Assembly: GCA_009692585.1 (NCBI GenBank)
Contig: SHYX01000075.1
Location: 1 to 14,663, forward strand
Length of the DNA stretch: 14,663 bases
Origin: Myxococcales bacterium
GTDB lineage: Bacteria; Myxococcota; UBA796; SXON01
Reading direction: 5' to 3'
The notes under the pieces were generated by a model. The model was given only the letters and a program-made list of their open reading frames with translations, ran no database searches and was not told where the DNA came from. Position 1 is the stretch's first letter. Each line of letters opens with the position of its first letter. Both the position numbers and the translations under genes were made by a program. Of the stretch, positions 6,788 to 14,512 are shown in pieces.

Positions 6788-7975
6788 GCCCTCGCCCACG
6801 CTCGTGCCGAAGTCGCGCAGGAAACCCATCAGCGGATCCTCCGACTCGGACATTCGCTGTTTGTAGGCCGCGGCTCCGGCGGACCACTCGTCGGCGATGC
6901 GCACCTGATCGACGTCCGTCCGGCGCGCGTACTCGCCGCGCAGGATCGTCGAGTACTCGCCGCGGTCGACGAAGCGCTTCAGCTCCGCGAGCCGCAGCAC
7001 CGGGAACGGGTGCGAGAGCCACAGAAGGTTCAAGAGCTTGAGCGCACGTCGCCGCCTCGCTCGTACTCGTCGGCCTGTTTCTCGAACTCCTTGTGGTCCA
7101 TTTGATGGATCTGGGGACCGTCGGCCATCTTCATCAGGATGCGATACGCGGTGTCCGCGTCCTGGACACAGAGCAGCCCGGCCCGGTCGGAGGACAGCTC
7201 GCTCTTTCGATCCCACTCCTTGAGTCCGGCCACGATCGCCATGATGGCGAGCCCCGGCAGGCCCATGCGCCCCAAGCTCATCTGCAGCAGGATGCGCAGC
7301 ATGGTCTTGTAGAGGACGTGATTGGACAGGATGTGACCCAGCTCGTGGCCGAGCACGAAGGGGATCTCCTCCGGCGGATACAGCTCGAGCGTCGCGGAGT
7401 TCAGCACGATGAAGGGCTCGTCGAGGCCGATGGCGCCCGCGTTCACGATCGGGCTCTGCGAGACGTACAGCTCGGGGATCTTCTGGAGGTCGAGGATCTC
7501 GCAGCACTCGCGGTAGGCGCGGTGGAGGTCCGTGAACTGGTTCTCGTTCACTCGAACCGCCGAGGCCAGGTACAGGTAGCGCAGCCGGCGCACGCCGATC
7601 GCCCCCATGAAACGGCGCAGGAACGTGTCGAAGCCGGGCAGCCTGCGCATCGCGGCGAGGGCTGCGGTGTCGGCCGGGTGCTCGTAGGCGCGGGAGCTGA
7701 GCTCGGGGAAACGGAGCTTCGGGCTGTCGGGCGCGAGTGGGGGGAGCGCGGACCGGGCGGCCCTCTCGGCAGCGGCGGCGGCTTTTTCGGCGGCGGCTGC
7801 TTTTGCCGCGGCGGCGGCGGCGCCCTTTTCGGCGGCAGCGGCCTCGGCCTCGCGGGCGGCCTGTTCAGCCTCGCGGGCGGTCTTTTCGGCCTCCTCGGCG
7901 GCTTTTCGGGCCGCCTGCTGGTCGGCAAAGACCGCCTTTAGCTTCGAGATCCGGTTTTCCGTTGTTTGAGCTCAT
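6782..7975 (-). pseudogene. M48-family zinc metalloprotease, broken by two frameshifts
   Basis: Reading leftwards, an ATG at 7975 begins MSSNNGKPDLEA. At about 7935-7950 the frame must change by one base to continue KAVFADQQAARKAAEEAEKT, a long Ala/Glu-rich coiled-coil-like stretch. A typical M48 domain follows: LRFPELSSRAYEHPAD, the zinc motif HELGH (7347-7333), and a downstream SELSSDRAG holding the likely third ligand Glu. This frame stops at 7032-7030, but the conserved continuation ALKLLNLLWLSHPFPVLRLA is found one frame over from about 7050 and runs to the TAG at 6784-6782, inside repeat B. The two indels compensate, so start and end share a frame. Translation from 7650 alone would lose the N-terminus. 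Either the gene is decayed or the assembly has two base errors. Confidence 0.75.
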
Positions 7976-8119
7976 CGGCGTTGCATACACGAGCTCGGGG
8001 GCCCCGTCACCGGCGAGGGGGCGCGGTGTCCGCGGGCCCCGCCCCGCCGGAACGACGGCCGGGCTTGGCATCCGCCCAAAGGCTCTGACATGCTCCGGCG
8101 GGCGGCCCATCCCCTGGCG

Positions 8120-8151
8120 GCGACGCTGACGCGCGCGAAGCGAAGCGTCGC
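8120..8151 (-). terminator. Hairpin downstream of the TPR gene
   Basis: GCGACGCT (8120-8127) and AGCGTCGC (8144-8151) form a perfect 8-bp stem around a 16-nt loop rich in CG, about 30 nt past the TPR gene stop on the minus strand. There is no U-tract on either side, so it is at best a weak intrinsic terminator or an RNA-stabilising hairpin. The rest of 7976-8180 shows no gene. Confidence 0.35.
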
Positions 8152-8180
8152 TGCGGGCGGCGTGGCCCGAGTAGAGACGA

Positions 8181-9353
8181 CTACCGCCGACCCCGCTCTA
8201 CGGGCAGCGGCACCGCCTCTGCGACAGCGCGACGAATGGCGGCGAGGTCGCGGGCGAGCGCAGGTCGGCCCTCGGCGACCTCGGCGAACCGGAGCGAGGC
8301 GTCCCGTGCGGCCGCGAACTGACCGAGCTTGATTCTGGCGCCCGCCAGCCGGACCTGGGCCTCGCCGAGGGTCGGATCCTCTCCGACGACCTGGTCATAG
8401 AGCCCCGCTGCCCGCAACGTGTCCCCGGCGGCATCCAGCACAATGCCGAGCGCGAAGCGCGTACCGAGCGAGGGGGCAAGCTGCAGCGCCCGTTCGAGGT
8501 GATCGATCGCGCGCGGAAACTGCTTGAAGTTGAACGCGGCGATCCCCAGCGCTCCTTGGAGGGCCGCCACGTCGGCATCCAGAGGCGCGCTCTTCAGCGC
8601 CCTCTCATAGGCCTCGTAGGCTTCGACGAAGCGGCGCTGCTCGAGGTGGGCTCGGCCGAGGCCGACCAGGTTCGCGAACGCCGGGGCCCTCGCGACGGCC
8701 CGGCCGAAGGCTTCGGCGGCTTGCGCCCACTTCTCCTGCCGGCTCAAGACCTCGCCGAGTTGCGCTTGGGCCTGCGCGGAGTCGGGATCGGCCGCGACCG
8801 CTCGCTGCAGGGCCGCGAGAGCCTCGTCCAGGCGACCCTGGCGAAGTCGGAGGCCGCCCAGGAGAGAATGAGCGAGCGCCATCTCCGGCTGGCGGGTCAG
8901 CGCCGCTTGATAGAACCGCGCGGCCGCCTCCTCGTCGCCGGTGAGCAGGGCTAGGTTGCCGAGCGCGGCGTCGAAGACCTCCGGTGAGCGCGCACCGTCG
9001 GCCTGGGCACAGGAGAGATCGTAGGCCACGCGGGCCGCGCTCCCTGGTGCCGCGTCAGCCAGATGCTCGGCGATGACGTGGGCCTGCGCCTCACGCAGCA
9101 GGGACTGGGGAGAGGCGCCCAACGGATCGAGTTGGGCGGCACGCTCGAACGCAGCGACTGCTCGCGGGTATGCATGCTCCGCAAGGGCGGCCTGCCCAGC
9201 CTCGACGTGACGCTCGACCTCTCGTCGCCGGGCGGACTCCTGACGAAGCTCGCGGAGACTCTCGATCGCAACCGGGAGCAATGTGATGCAGAGCGCGATC
9301 CCCCCGACGAGGCGGGCCGTAGGTCGGAGAGAACGAATACCGTGAGTGGACAT
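8181..9353 (-). CDS. Membrane-anchored TPR (tetratricopeptide repeat) protein
   Basis: A 390-aa protein. After a short basic N-terminus there is one hydrophobic segment (VGGIALCITLLPVAIESL, about residues 17-34) without a clear cleavage site, so it is probably a membrane anchor with the rest in the periplasm. From about residue 45 onward the protein is built of helix-turn-helix TPR units, for example AYPRAVAAFERAAQLDP, RLDEALAALQRAVAADPDSA, FVEAYEAYERALKSAPLDA and FPRAIDHLERALQLAPS. TPR domains hold partner proteins in assemblies. The gene is divergent from the surface-protein pair starting at 9428 with a 74-bp gap, so joint control is possible. No strong ribosome site precedes the ATG at 9353. 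Confidence 0.9.
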   Translation of the reverse strand: MSTHGIRSLRPTARLVGGIALCITLLPVAIESLRELRQESARRREVERHVEAGQAALAEHAYPRAVAAFERAAQLDPLGASPQSLLREAQAHVIAEHLADAAPGSAARVAYDLSCAQADGARSPEVFDAALGNLALLTGDEEAAARFYQAALTRQPEMALAHSLLGGLRLRQGRLDEALAALQRAVAADPDSAQAQAQLGEVLSRQEKWAQAAEAFGRAVARAPAFANLVGLGRAHLEQRRFVEAYEAYERALKSAPLDADVAALQGALGIAAFNFKQFPRAIDHLERALQLAPSLGTRFALGIVLDAAGDTLRAAGLYDQVVGEDPTLGEAQVRLAGARIKLGQFAAARDASLRFAEVAEGRPALARDLAAIRRAVAEAVPLPVERGRR

Positions 9354-9427
9354 CTGCTTCGCTTGACTTGGTGCGGAACGTACATCCTACTTGGCTTTTG
9401 TTCGACTTTCGCTGGGGAGGATGGCCA
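9354..9427. promoter_or_regulatory. Divergent promoter region
   Basis: The 74-bp gap between the TPR gene (-) and the fibre-like gene (+) must hold the promoters of both unless transcription starts inside a gene. On the plus strand TTGACT (9363-9368) is a plausible -35 box, but the -10 candidates (CCTACT at 17 nt, TACTTG at 19 nt) are poor. GGGGAGG at 9414-9420 is a good ribosome site 7 nt before the ATG at 9428. Confidence 0.35.
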
Positions 9428-12205
9428 ATGTTTCGCATCCGTGTGAGTTCCGCGATCTTTGGCTTGGCAGCGCTGTTGTTCGCCGGGTCAGCGGCCGCGC
9501 AAGTGCCGGCGCTCGTGAATCAGGAAGGGGTGTTCGTCGACCAGGCGGGCCTCCCGATCGCCGGCCCGGTCCAGCTTCGGTTTTCGCTCTTCAGCGTCGG
9601 CGTGGGCGGCATCTCGGCCTGGTCCGAGACCTTCAACAACGTCGCGCTGGTCGAGGGCTACTACAGCGTCCTGTTTGGGTCGACGGTCGCGCTCTCGGGC
9701 TCGGTCCTGCAGGCGAACCCCTACCTCGAGCTGCGGGTGGACGCCACCGACCTGAGCCCTCGCACCCGGCTGGTGTCTGTGCCGTTCGCCCTGGTGGCCG
9801 GCAGCGTCGCCGGGGGCACGGTCAACGCGAGCCTCGTGCAGATCGCCGGCGTGACCGTCATCGACGCCAACCGTCGCTGGCTGGGCGACCCCACCGGGCT
9901 CGTGGGTCCGGCCGGTCCGGCGGGCCCGGCGGGCATTCAGGGGCCGGCCGGGCCCCCAGGGCTGGCCGGCGGCGCCGGCGCAAACGGCAGCCCGGACACA
10001 CCCGATCAGGTGATGGCCAAGCTCATCCAGGTCGACCAGAACGCCAACACCACGCTCAACGCGGACTTCCTCGACCAGCTGAACTCCTCACAGTTCATGC
10101 GCACCGACCAGAACACGGGCACGACGGGCTCCCTCACCGCGGGAACCGGCGTGGTGACCGGGGCGTCGGGCGTGACCGTGGGCAATCGCCGGGTCCTCGA
10201 CGGCAACGGCGTGCTCCACCAGGCCGAGTGGGACCTCTACGCCGAGATGCGGGTCCTCACGAACACCGCCGGGAGCCCGGACAACAACATGTACCTCAAC
10301 TACCCCAACCGGGGCGCCTCGAGAACCTACATCTACAACAACCCCACCGTGGAGAGCACGCTCACCGCGACCGGCGTGATCAACGCGAACGGCGGCCTGG
10401 CCGCCACGAACCGTCAGGTCATCGCCAGCTCAGGCATCCTCAACCAAGCCCAGTGGGACCTGTACTCGGAGATGCGCGTGCTGACGAACACTGTCGGGTC
10501 GCCCGACCACAACATGTACCTCAACTACCCCACGCGCGGAGACAGTCGCACGTTCATCTACAACAACCCGCTCATCGATGGGACGCTGACGGTGAACGGC
10601 GCCGCGTCCTTGAACGGCGGAGTGAACCTGGCCTCAGTGAGCGTCGGCGCCCGGCAGATCATCGATGGCACCGGGCGACTGCACCAAGCCGAGTGGGACC
10701 TCTACTCCGAGATGCGCGTGCTGACGAACACGGCCGGGTCCCCCGACCACAATATGTACATCAACTACCCCAACCGTGCCGACTCCCGCACCTATTTGTA
10801 CAACAACCCGCTGGTCGACGGGGCGCTGACTGTCAACGGCGGCGGGAGCTTCGACGGCAACGTGGGCGTGGGCACCACCACGCCCGACCGCAAGATGACG
10901 ATGTTCACCCCCGGCGCCTCGTCGGGCGTGTATTCGAACTGGAGGAACGGGGACGAGGAGGTCCTCGTGGGCGTCGACGACAGCGGCGGCATCATCTCGA
11001 CCATGTCGAACCACGACCTTCAGATCCGGGCCGGCGGCAACAGCACGAAGATGACGGTCAAGGCGTCCGGTCGGGTCGGTGTGGGCACGACGGCGCCCGA
11101 CGGGACGCTGGACGTGCGCGGTGACATCCGCGCCGGAAACTCGGACATCTACTTCACGGCGACCGGCCACAATCACACGGGCATCGGCAACGCCCCCGGG
11201 TTCGCGGCCATCGAGAACGCCCAGAACTACGACGCGCTGATGATCCTGGGCCGGGCGGGCACCCCGAAGGGCCGCAACGTGCGCCTGTGGGACTACCTGC
11301 AGGTCAACGGCTCGATGGATGTCACCGGGAACCTCGGCATCGGCACGGACGCGCCCGCCGGCAAGCTCGACGTTCGGGGCGACATTCGCGCCGGAAACTC
11401 GGACATCTACTTCACCGCGACCGGCCACAACCACACAGGCATCGGCAACACCGTTGGGTATGCGGCCATCGAGAACGCCCAGAACTACGACGCGTTGATG
11501 ATCCTGGGGCGCGCGGGGACCTCGAAGGGCCGCAACGTCCGCCTGTGGGACTACCTGCAGGTCAACGGCTCGATGGATGTCACGGGAAACCTCGGCATCG
11601 GCACGGACGCGCCCACGGGGAAGCTCGACGTGCGCGGCGACATTCGGGCCGGGAACTCGGACATCTACTTCACCGCGGTGAACCACAACCACACGGGCAT
11701 CGGCAACACGCAAGGCTATGCGGCCATCGAGAACTCGGCCAACTATGATGCGCTCATGATCCTCGGTCGCGCAGGCACCCCGAAGGGACGCTACGTGCGT
11801 TTATGGGACTACCTGCAGGTGAACGGCTCGATGGACATCACGGGCAACCTGGAGATCGCGGGCGTGGTCACCGGCGTCTCCTCCCGCATGGATGCTGCCC
11901 GCGCGGTCTGTTACAGCGCGCTCGTCGGCAACTTCGACCACAGCATCATCATGGTGCCCCTGCCGAACAACGGGGCCGATCTCGACGCTGTGTGCCACAA
12001 CAACATCAACGGGGGGTGGCACGCGGGCGGCGTGGCCAAGGGCAACTACTTCCACCAGGACTGCGGCTCGCTCGAGAATACCAGCTACGGCGGCGGCTAC
12101 ACCAGCTACGCCACGGAGGGGTACTTCGAAGCCAACCGCGCGGGTTACCCGAGCTGCGGTCCCAGCAACTCGTTCATCTGTTGTTCGCCCCAGTTCCCCA
12201 ACTGA
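9428..12205 (+). CDS. Secreted, tail-fibre-like surface protein with collagen-like stretch and two repeat sets
   Basis: A 925-aa exported protein. The ATG at 9428 is chosen because GGGGAGG precedes it and it gives a clean signal peptide (MFRIRVSSAIFGLAALLF, then AGSAAA and cleavage before QVP). Residues ~22-155 form a globular N-terminal domain (QEGVFVDQAGLPIAG ...). About 158-188 is collagen-like (GPAGPAGPAGIQGPAGPPG). Around 254-478 a unit with WDLYSEMRVLTN and MYLNYPNR occurs three times. Around 550-810 an 86-aa unit (LDVRGDIRAGNSDIYFT ... LMILGRAGTPKGR) occurs three times, preceded by GVGTTxPD motifs common in phage tail-fibre and bacterial appendage proteins. The last ~110 residues are Cys-containing (VCYSALVG, CHNNINGGWHAGG, FICCSPQFPN) and may be a recognition domain. 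The TSP3 lipoprotein gene follows after 14 nt, so the two probably act together at the surface. I see no catalytic motif. Confidence 0.85.
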   Translation: MFRIRVSSAIFGLAALLFAGSAAAQVPALVNQEGVFVDQAGLPIAGPVQLRFSLFSVGVGGISAWSETFNNVALVEGYYSVLFGSTVALSGSVLQANPYLELRVDATDLSPRTRLVSVPFALVAGSVAGGTVNASLVQIAGVTVIDANRRWLGDPTGLVGPAGPAGPAGIQGPAGPPGLAGGAGANGSPDTPDQVMAKLIQVDQNANTTLNADFLDQLNSSQFMRTDQNTGTTGSLTAGTGVVTGASGVTVGNRRVLDGNGVLHQAEWDLYAEMRVLTNTAGSPDNNMYLNYPNRGASRTYIYNNPTVESTLTATGVINANGGLAATNRQVIASSGILNQAQWDLYSEMRVLTNTVGSPDHNMYLNYPTRGDSRTFIYNNPLIDGTLTVNGAASLNGGVNLASVSVGARQIIDGTGRLHQAEWDLYSEMRVLTNTAGSPDHNMYINYPNRADSRTYLYNNPLVDGALTVNGGGSFDGNVGVGTTTPDRKMTMFTPGASSGVYSNWRNGDEEVLVGVDDSGGIISTMSNHDLQIRAGGNSTKMTVKASGRVGVGTTAPDGTLDVRGDIRAGNSDIYFTATGHNHTGIGNAPGFAAIENAQNYDALMILGRAGTPKGRNVRLWDYLQVNGSMDVTGNLGIGTDAPAGKLDVRGDIRAGNSDIYFTATGHNHTGIGNTVGYAAIENAQNYDALMILGRAGTSKGRNVRLWDYLQVNGSMDVTGNLGIGTDAPTGKLDVRGDIRAGNSDIYFTAVNHNHTGIGNTQGYAAIENSANYDALMILGRAGTPKGRYVRLWDYLQVNGSMDITGNLEIAGVVTGVSSRMDAARAVCYSALVGNFDHSIIMVPLPNNGADLDAVCHNNINGGWHAGGVAKGNYFHQDCGSLENTSYGGGYTSYATEGYFEANRAGYPSCGPSNSFICCSPQFPN
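10187..10830 (+). repeat. Three units of about 225-240 bp within the fibre-like gene
   Basis: The segment encoding WDLY(A/S)EMRVLTNT, SPDxNMYLNYP and YIYNNP recurs with equivalent points at about 10226, 10451 and 10691. The units have diverged more than the later 258-bp units, so this set appears older. Confidence 0.85.
11075..11850 (+). repeat. Three 258-bp (86-aa) units within the fibre-like gene
   Basis: The GACGT of LDVRGDIRAG occurs at 11111, 11369 and 11627, an exact 258-nt period. Each unit encodes NSDIYFTA, NHTGIGN, AAIENxxNYDALMILGRAG, VRLWDYLQVNGSMD and GNLGIG. The copies are highly similar at DNA level, consistent with recent expansion or recombination. The third diverges after ITGNLEIAG. 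Confidence 0.92.
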
Positions 12206-12219
12206 CGAGGAGTCGAGAC

Positions 12220-13641
12220 GTGTCGATTCGACGATTGATGACTGCGGCGGCGCTCCTCGGTGCGGTGGCGTGTCAGGCCGGCAGCAGCGGTGGTGGCTCC
12301 CAGGACGCGGCCTCCGGTGGTGCCCCCGTGAGCGTGCCGGGTGGCGGCCACGGCGACGGCGGGGCGCCGACCGGCGGCGGCAGTGGGCACGGCGGAGGCG
12401 GCGGTGCCGCGGGCGGCACGACCCCCGGCGGTGGCGAGGGCGGTGGCCCGGTCGTCGAGAAGGACGCCACAGTCGGCCCCCCTCCCCCCTTCGATCGAGA
12501 TCAGGACGGCGTCGACGACGCGGTCGACAACTGCCCCGACTTGGCCAACGCGAATCAGGCCAACGCGGACGGCGACGCCGAGGGCGACGCCTGTGAAGGG
12601 GCGGTCGGACCCATCGACACCGATGGCGACGGGATCACCGACGACACGGACAACTGCGATGGCATCCCGAACTTCGACCAGTCGGACGCCGACGACAACG
12701 GCATCGGCGACGCCTGCGAGATGGGGGTACGCCCCCCCGACTCGGATGAGGACGGGATCACGGACGATCGCGACAACTGTCCCCTCGTCCCGAACCCGGG
12801 ACAGGCCGACGCCAACAATGACGGCACAGGGGACGCGTGCGCTGGAGCGCCGCCCTTAGACCGCGACGGCGACGGAGTGCCCGACGGGACGGACAACTGC
12901 GTCGAGGCCGCCAACCGGGATCAGGCGGATGCGGATCACGACGGCATCGGGGACGCTTGCGAGGGTGGCAATCCGGTGGATCACGACCCGGATCACGATG
13001 GCATCGACAGCATCATGGACAACTGCCCCCAGGTGGCCAACCCGAACCAGGCCGATCTGAACGACAACGGCGTCGGGGATGCCTGCGAGGGCGATCCGGA
13101 CGCCGGCGTCCTTCCGCTCGACATGGACGGCGACACGGTCCCGGACGCGACGGACAACTGCCCGTCAGTGCCGAACTTCGACCAACGCGACAGCGATCAC
13201 GACGGCATCGGAGATGCGTGCCCAGGCGACGCCCCCGACGGCGGCGTGGTCGTCCTGATGGACTCGGACGCCGACGGGGTGGTTGACGCCGTCGACAACT
13301 GCCCGTCCACTGTGAACTTCGGTCAGGCGGACGCCGACGACGATGGGGCGGGCGACGCCTGCGACAACTGCCGGGCAGAGGTCAACCCGGCTCAGCTCGA
13401 CGCCGATCGGGACCGCGTTGGGGATGTGTGTGACAACTGCCCCGATCTCTCCAACCCGAATCAGGCGGACGGGGACCGCGACGGCGTGGGGGATGCGTGC
13501 GGCGTTGATGCTGGGGTCCCCGTAGGCGACTTCGATCACGACGGCGTCCTCGACAACGTCGACAACTGTCCGTTCACCGCGAACCCGGGTCAGGCGGACG
13601 CCAACCACAACGGCATCGGCGACGCCTGCGACGCGCCCTGA
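12220..13641 (+). CDS. Lipoprotein with ten thrombospondin type 3 (calcium-binding) repeats
   Basis: A 473-aa predicted lipoprotein. GAGGAG (12206-12211) lies about 8 nt before the GTG at 12220, which gives MSIRRLMTAAALLGAVAC with a lipobox-like AVAC; an ATG at 12238 is a possible alternative. Residues ~20-90 are a Gly/Ser-rich flexible linker. From about residue 93 there are ten thrombospondin type 3 units of the form DxDxDGxxDxxDNCPxxxNxxQxDxDxDGxGDAC, with paired Cys and dense Asp, the known calcium-binding pattern. The array ends in GDACDAP without the OmpA domain that often follows it. The first ~90 bp lie close behind the fibre-like gene (14-nt gap), so they are probably cotranscribed. 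A calcium-stiffened stalk at the cell surface is the likely role. Confidence 0.92.
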   Translation: MSIRRLMTAAALLGAVACQAGSSGGGSQDAASGGAPVSVPGGGHGDGGAPTGGGSGHGGGGGAAGGTTPGGGEGGGPVVEKDATVGPPPPFDRDQDGVDDAVDNCPDLANANQANADGDAEGDACEGAVGPIDTDGDGITDDTDNCDGIPNFDQSDADDNGIGDACEMGVRPPDSDEDGITDDRDNCPLVPNPGQADANNDGTGDACAGAPPLDRDGDGVPDGTDNCVEAANRDQADADHDGIGDACEGGNPVDHDPDHDGIDSIMDNCPQVANPNQADLNDNGVGDACEGDPDAGVLPLDMDGDTVPDATDNCPSVPNFDQRDSDHDGIGDACPGDAPDGGVVVLMDSDADGVVDAVDNCPSTVNFGQADADDDGAGDACDNCRAEVNPAQLDADRDRVGDVCDNCPDLSNPNQADGDRDGVGDACGVDAGVPVGDFDHDGVLDNVDNCPFTANPGQADANHNGIGDACDAP

Positions 13642-13746
13642 CGCCGCACGGAGACTCAGCGCGGAGCTCTCACGCGAACGACCTCCGCCTGGGTGGCCAT
13701 CGGCATCTTCTTCGCGACCGTCATCTTCAGGATGACCGGGACGGCG

Positions 13747-13982
13747 GTAAGTAGTCAGCATGGTGGGCCTTTCCGGCGTTTCGCGAAAGTACGATGGAGC
13801 CGGGGATTTCGCTCCGAGGTCGAGCGCGGGCTGGCGCTGAGCGCAGCTTCCCCCTCCCCGAGGCTCGGGTGTTTGTGCAGGGGGTGGAGCGGTTGTCGGT
13901 TTCTCTGGGCGACGTCGGGTCACGCCAGGGCGTCGGGATCCAACACGACGGTCGGGGGTGGCCGGGTCGGGCGGGGCGAGGG
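13747..13982 (+). repeat. Dispersed repeat, subfamily A, right copy (inverted relative to 1-227)
   Basis: Starts GTAAGTAGTCAGCATGGTGG and matches the reverse complement of 1-227 over its whole length, including GCTTCCCCCTCCCCGAGG, GCGGTTGTCGGT and the block around GACGTCGGGTCA. A perfect palindrome TTTCGCGAAA lies at 13779-13788; the left copy has it imperfectly. Similarity ends abruptly at 13747, 105 bp after the TSP3 lipoprotein stop. The outer boundary is gradual near 13980. The 13983-14178 stretch beyond it holds no gene I can support. Confidence 0.85.
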
Positions 13983-14178
13983 AGCGTGTCAACGACATTG
14001 AGACGGTCGCATCGCGAGTTTAGGGAAGAATTCCGTTGTAGGGTGCCCACCGCATGGCGCGGTGCTGGCGACCGGATCGGCGGTCGGCCGACTGGGCGCG
14101 GGCGCTGGCCACGGCCGCCGGTGCGCCGGCCACGACCGGAGCTCGGCGTGACGATTCGGAGTATGGCCCGGCCCCGCC

Positions 14179-14512
14179 GTCAGAAAGCCCAGCCGAAACT
14201 GAGGTTCCAATAGGGGAACGCGGGCAGTCGGCCGGCCTCGGGCGCCGTCGGGATGGGGTACGACTTGCCGGAACCGGCCTCAAGGCCCACGCACACCGCG
14301 CCCGCCCGCCCCCGAGCTTCTACCCGGACGCAGACGGCCCTGGTGTGAGCCAACATCGCCCAGGGAGAGGCTCGACCACCGCAGGAACCTGATCGAAAGC
14401 CCCGAAGACCCGGGGAAGGGGGAACCTATGCCCGCCAGCAGGCGAACGGCCAAGTTTATGAAATGACTATACGTTTCTGCACTATCGAAAAGGCCGTTCA
14501 TCGTTACTACAC
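14179..14512 (-). repeat. Dispersed 333-bp repeat, subfamily B, copy 2
   Basis: Second copy of the element at 6455-6787, one base longer through an extra A near 14417. It keeps both ends (GTCAGAAAGC and TTCATCGTTACTACAC) and the 8-bp inverted repeat (14444-14451 and 14492-14499). Its right end abuts the transposase remnant directly, so it probably marks the point where that gene was cut. Confidence 0.95.
14180..14356 (-). pseudogene. Barrel-like C-terminal ORF inside repeat B copy 2
   Basis: A 58-codon frame equivalent to the end of the copy 1 ORF, from MLAHTRAVCVRVEARG to PYWNLSFGWAF and a TGA at the repeat edge. Relative to copy 1 the visible codon changes between GAVCVG and the stop are three silent and four replacing (Cys to Gly, His to Pro, Leu to Ile, Val to Ala), with no frame break. 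Upstream, a one-base insertion separates it from the MNGLFDSAETYSHFINLAVR start. Possibly a relic of an outer-membrane protein gene. Confidence 0.35.

Noticed and set aside
7548..7928. Pro/Arg-rich minus-strand frame over the M48 N-terminal region
   Set aside because: Out-of-frame reading of the Ala/Glu coiled-coil coding segment; no motif and no ribosome site.
8170..8202. GTAGAG/CTCTAC inverted repeat at the TPR gene end
   Set aside because: Only 6 bp, and it overlaps the TPR coding end; short palindromes of this size are common by chance.
10634..11713. 359-codon minus-strand frame with repeated RVSGANVAPNVELAGGRVRA-like units
   Set aside because: It is the mirror of the repeat units of the fibre-like gene; the apparent repeats come from the coding repeats on the plus strand.
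13693..14213. Overlapping plus-strand frames across the right repeat and up to repeat B copy 2
   Set aside because: They cross the repeat boundary, have no recognisable domain or ribosome site, and end in the same repeat-derived KAQPKLRFQ tail, so they are by-products of GC-rich repeat DNA.
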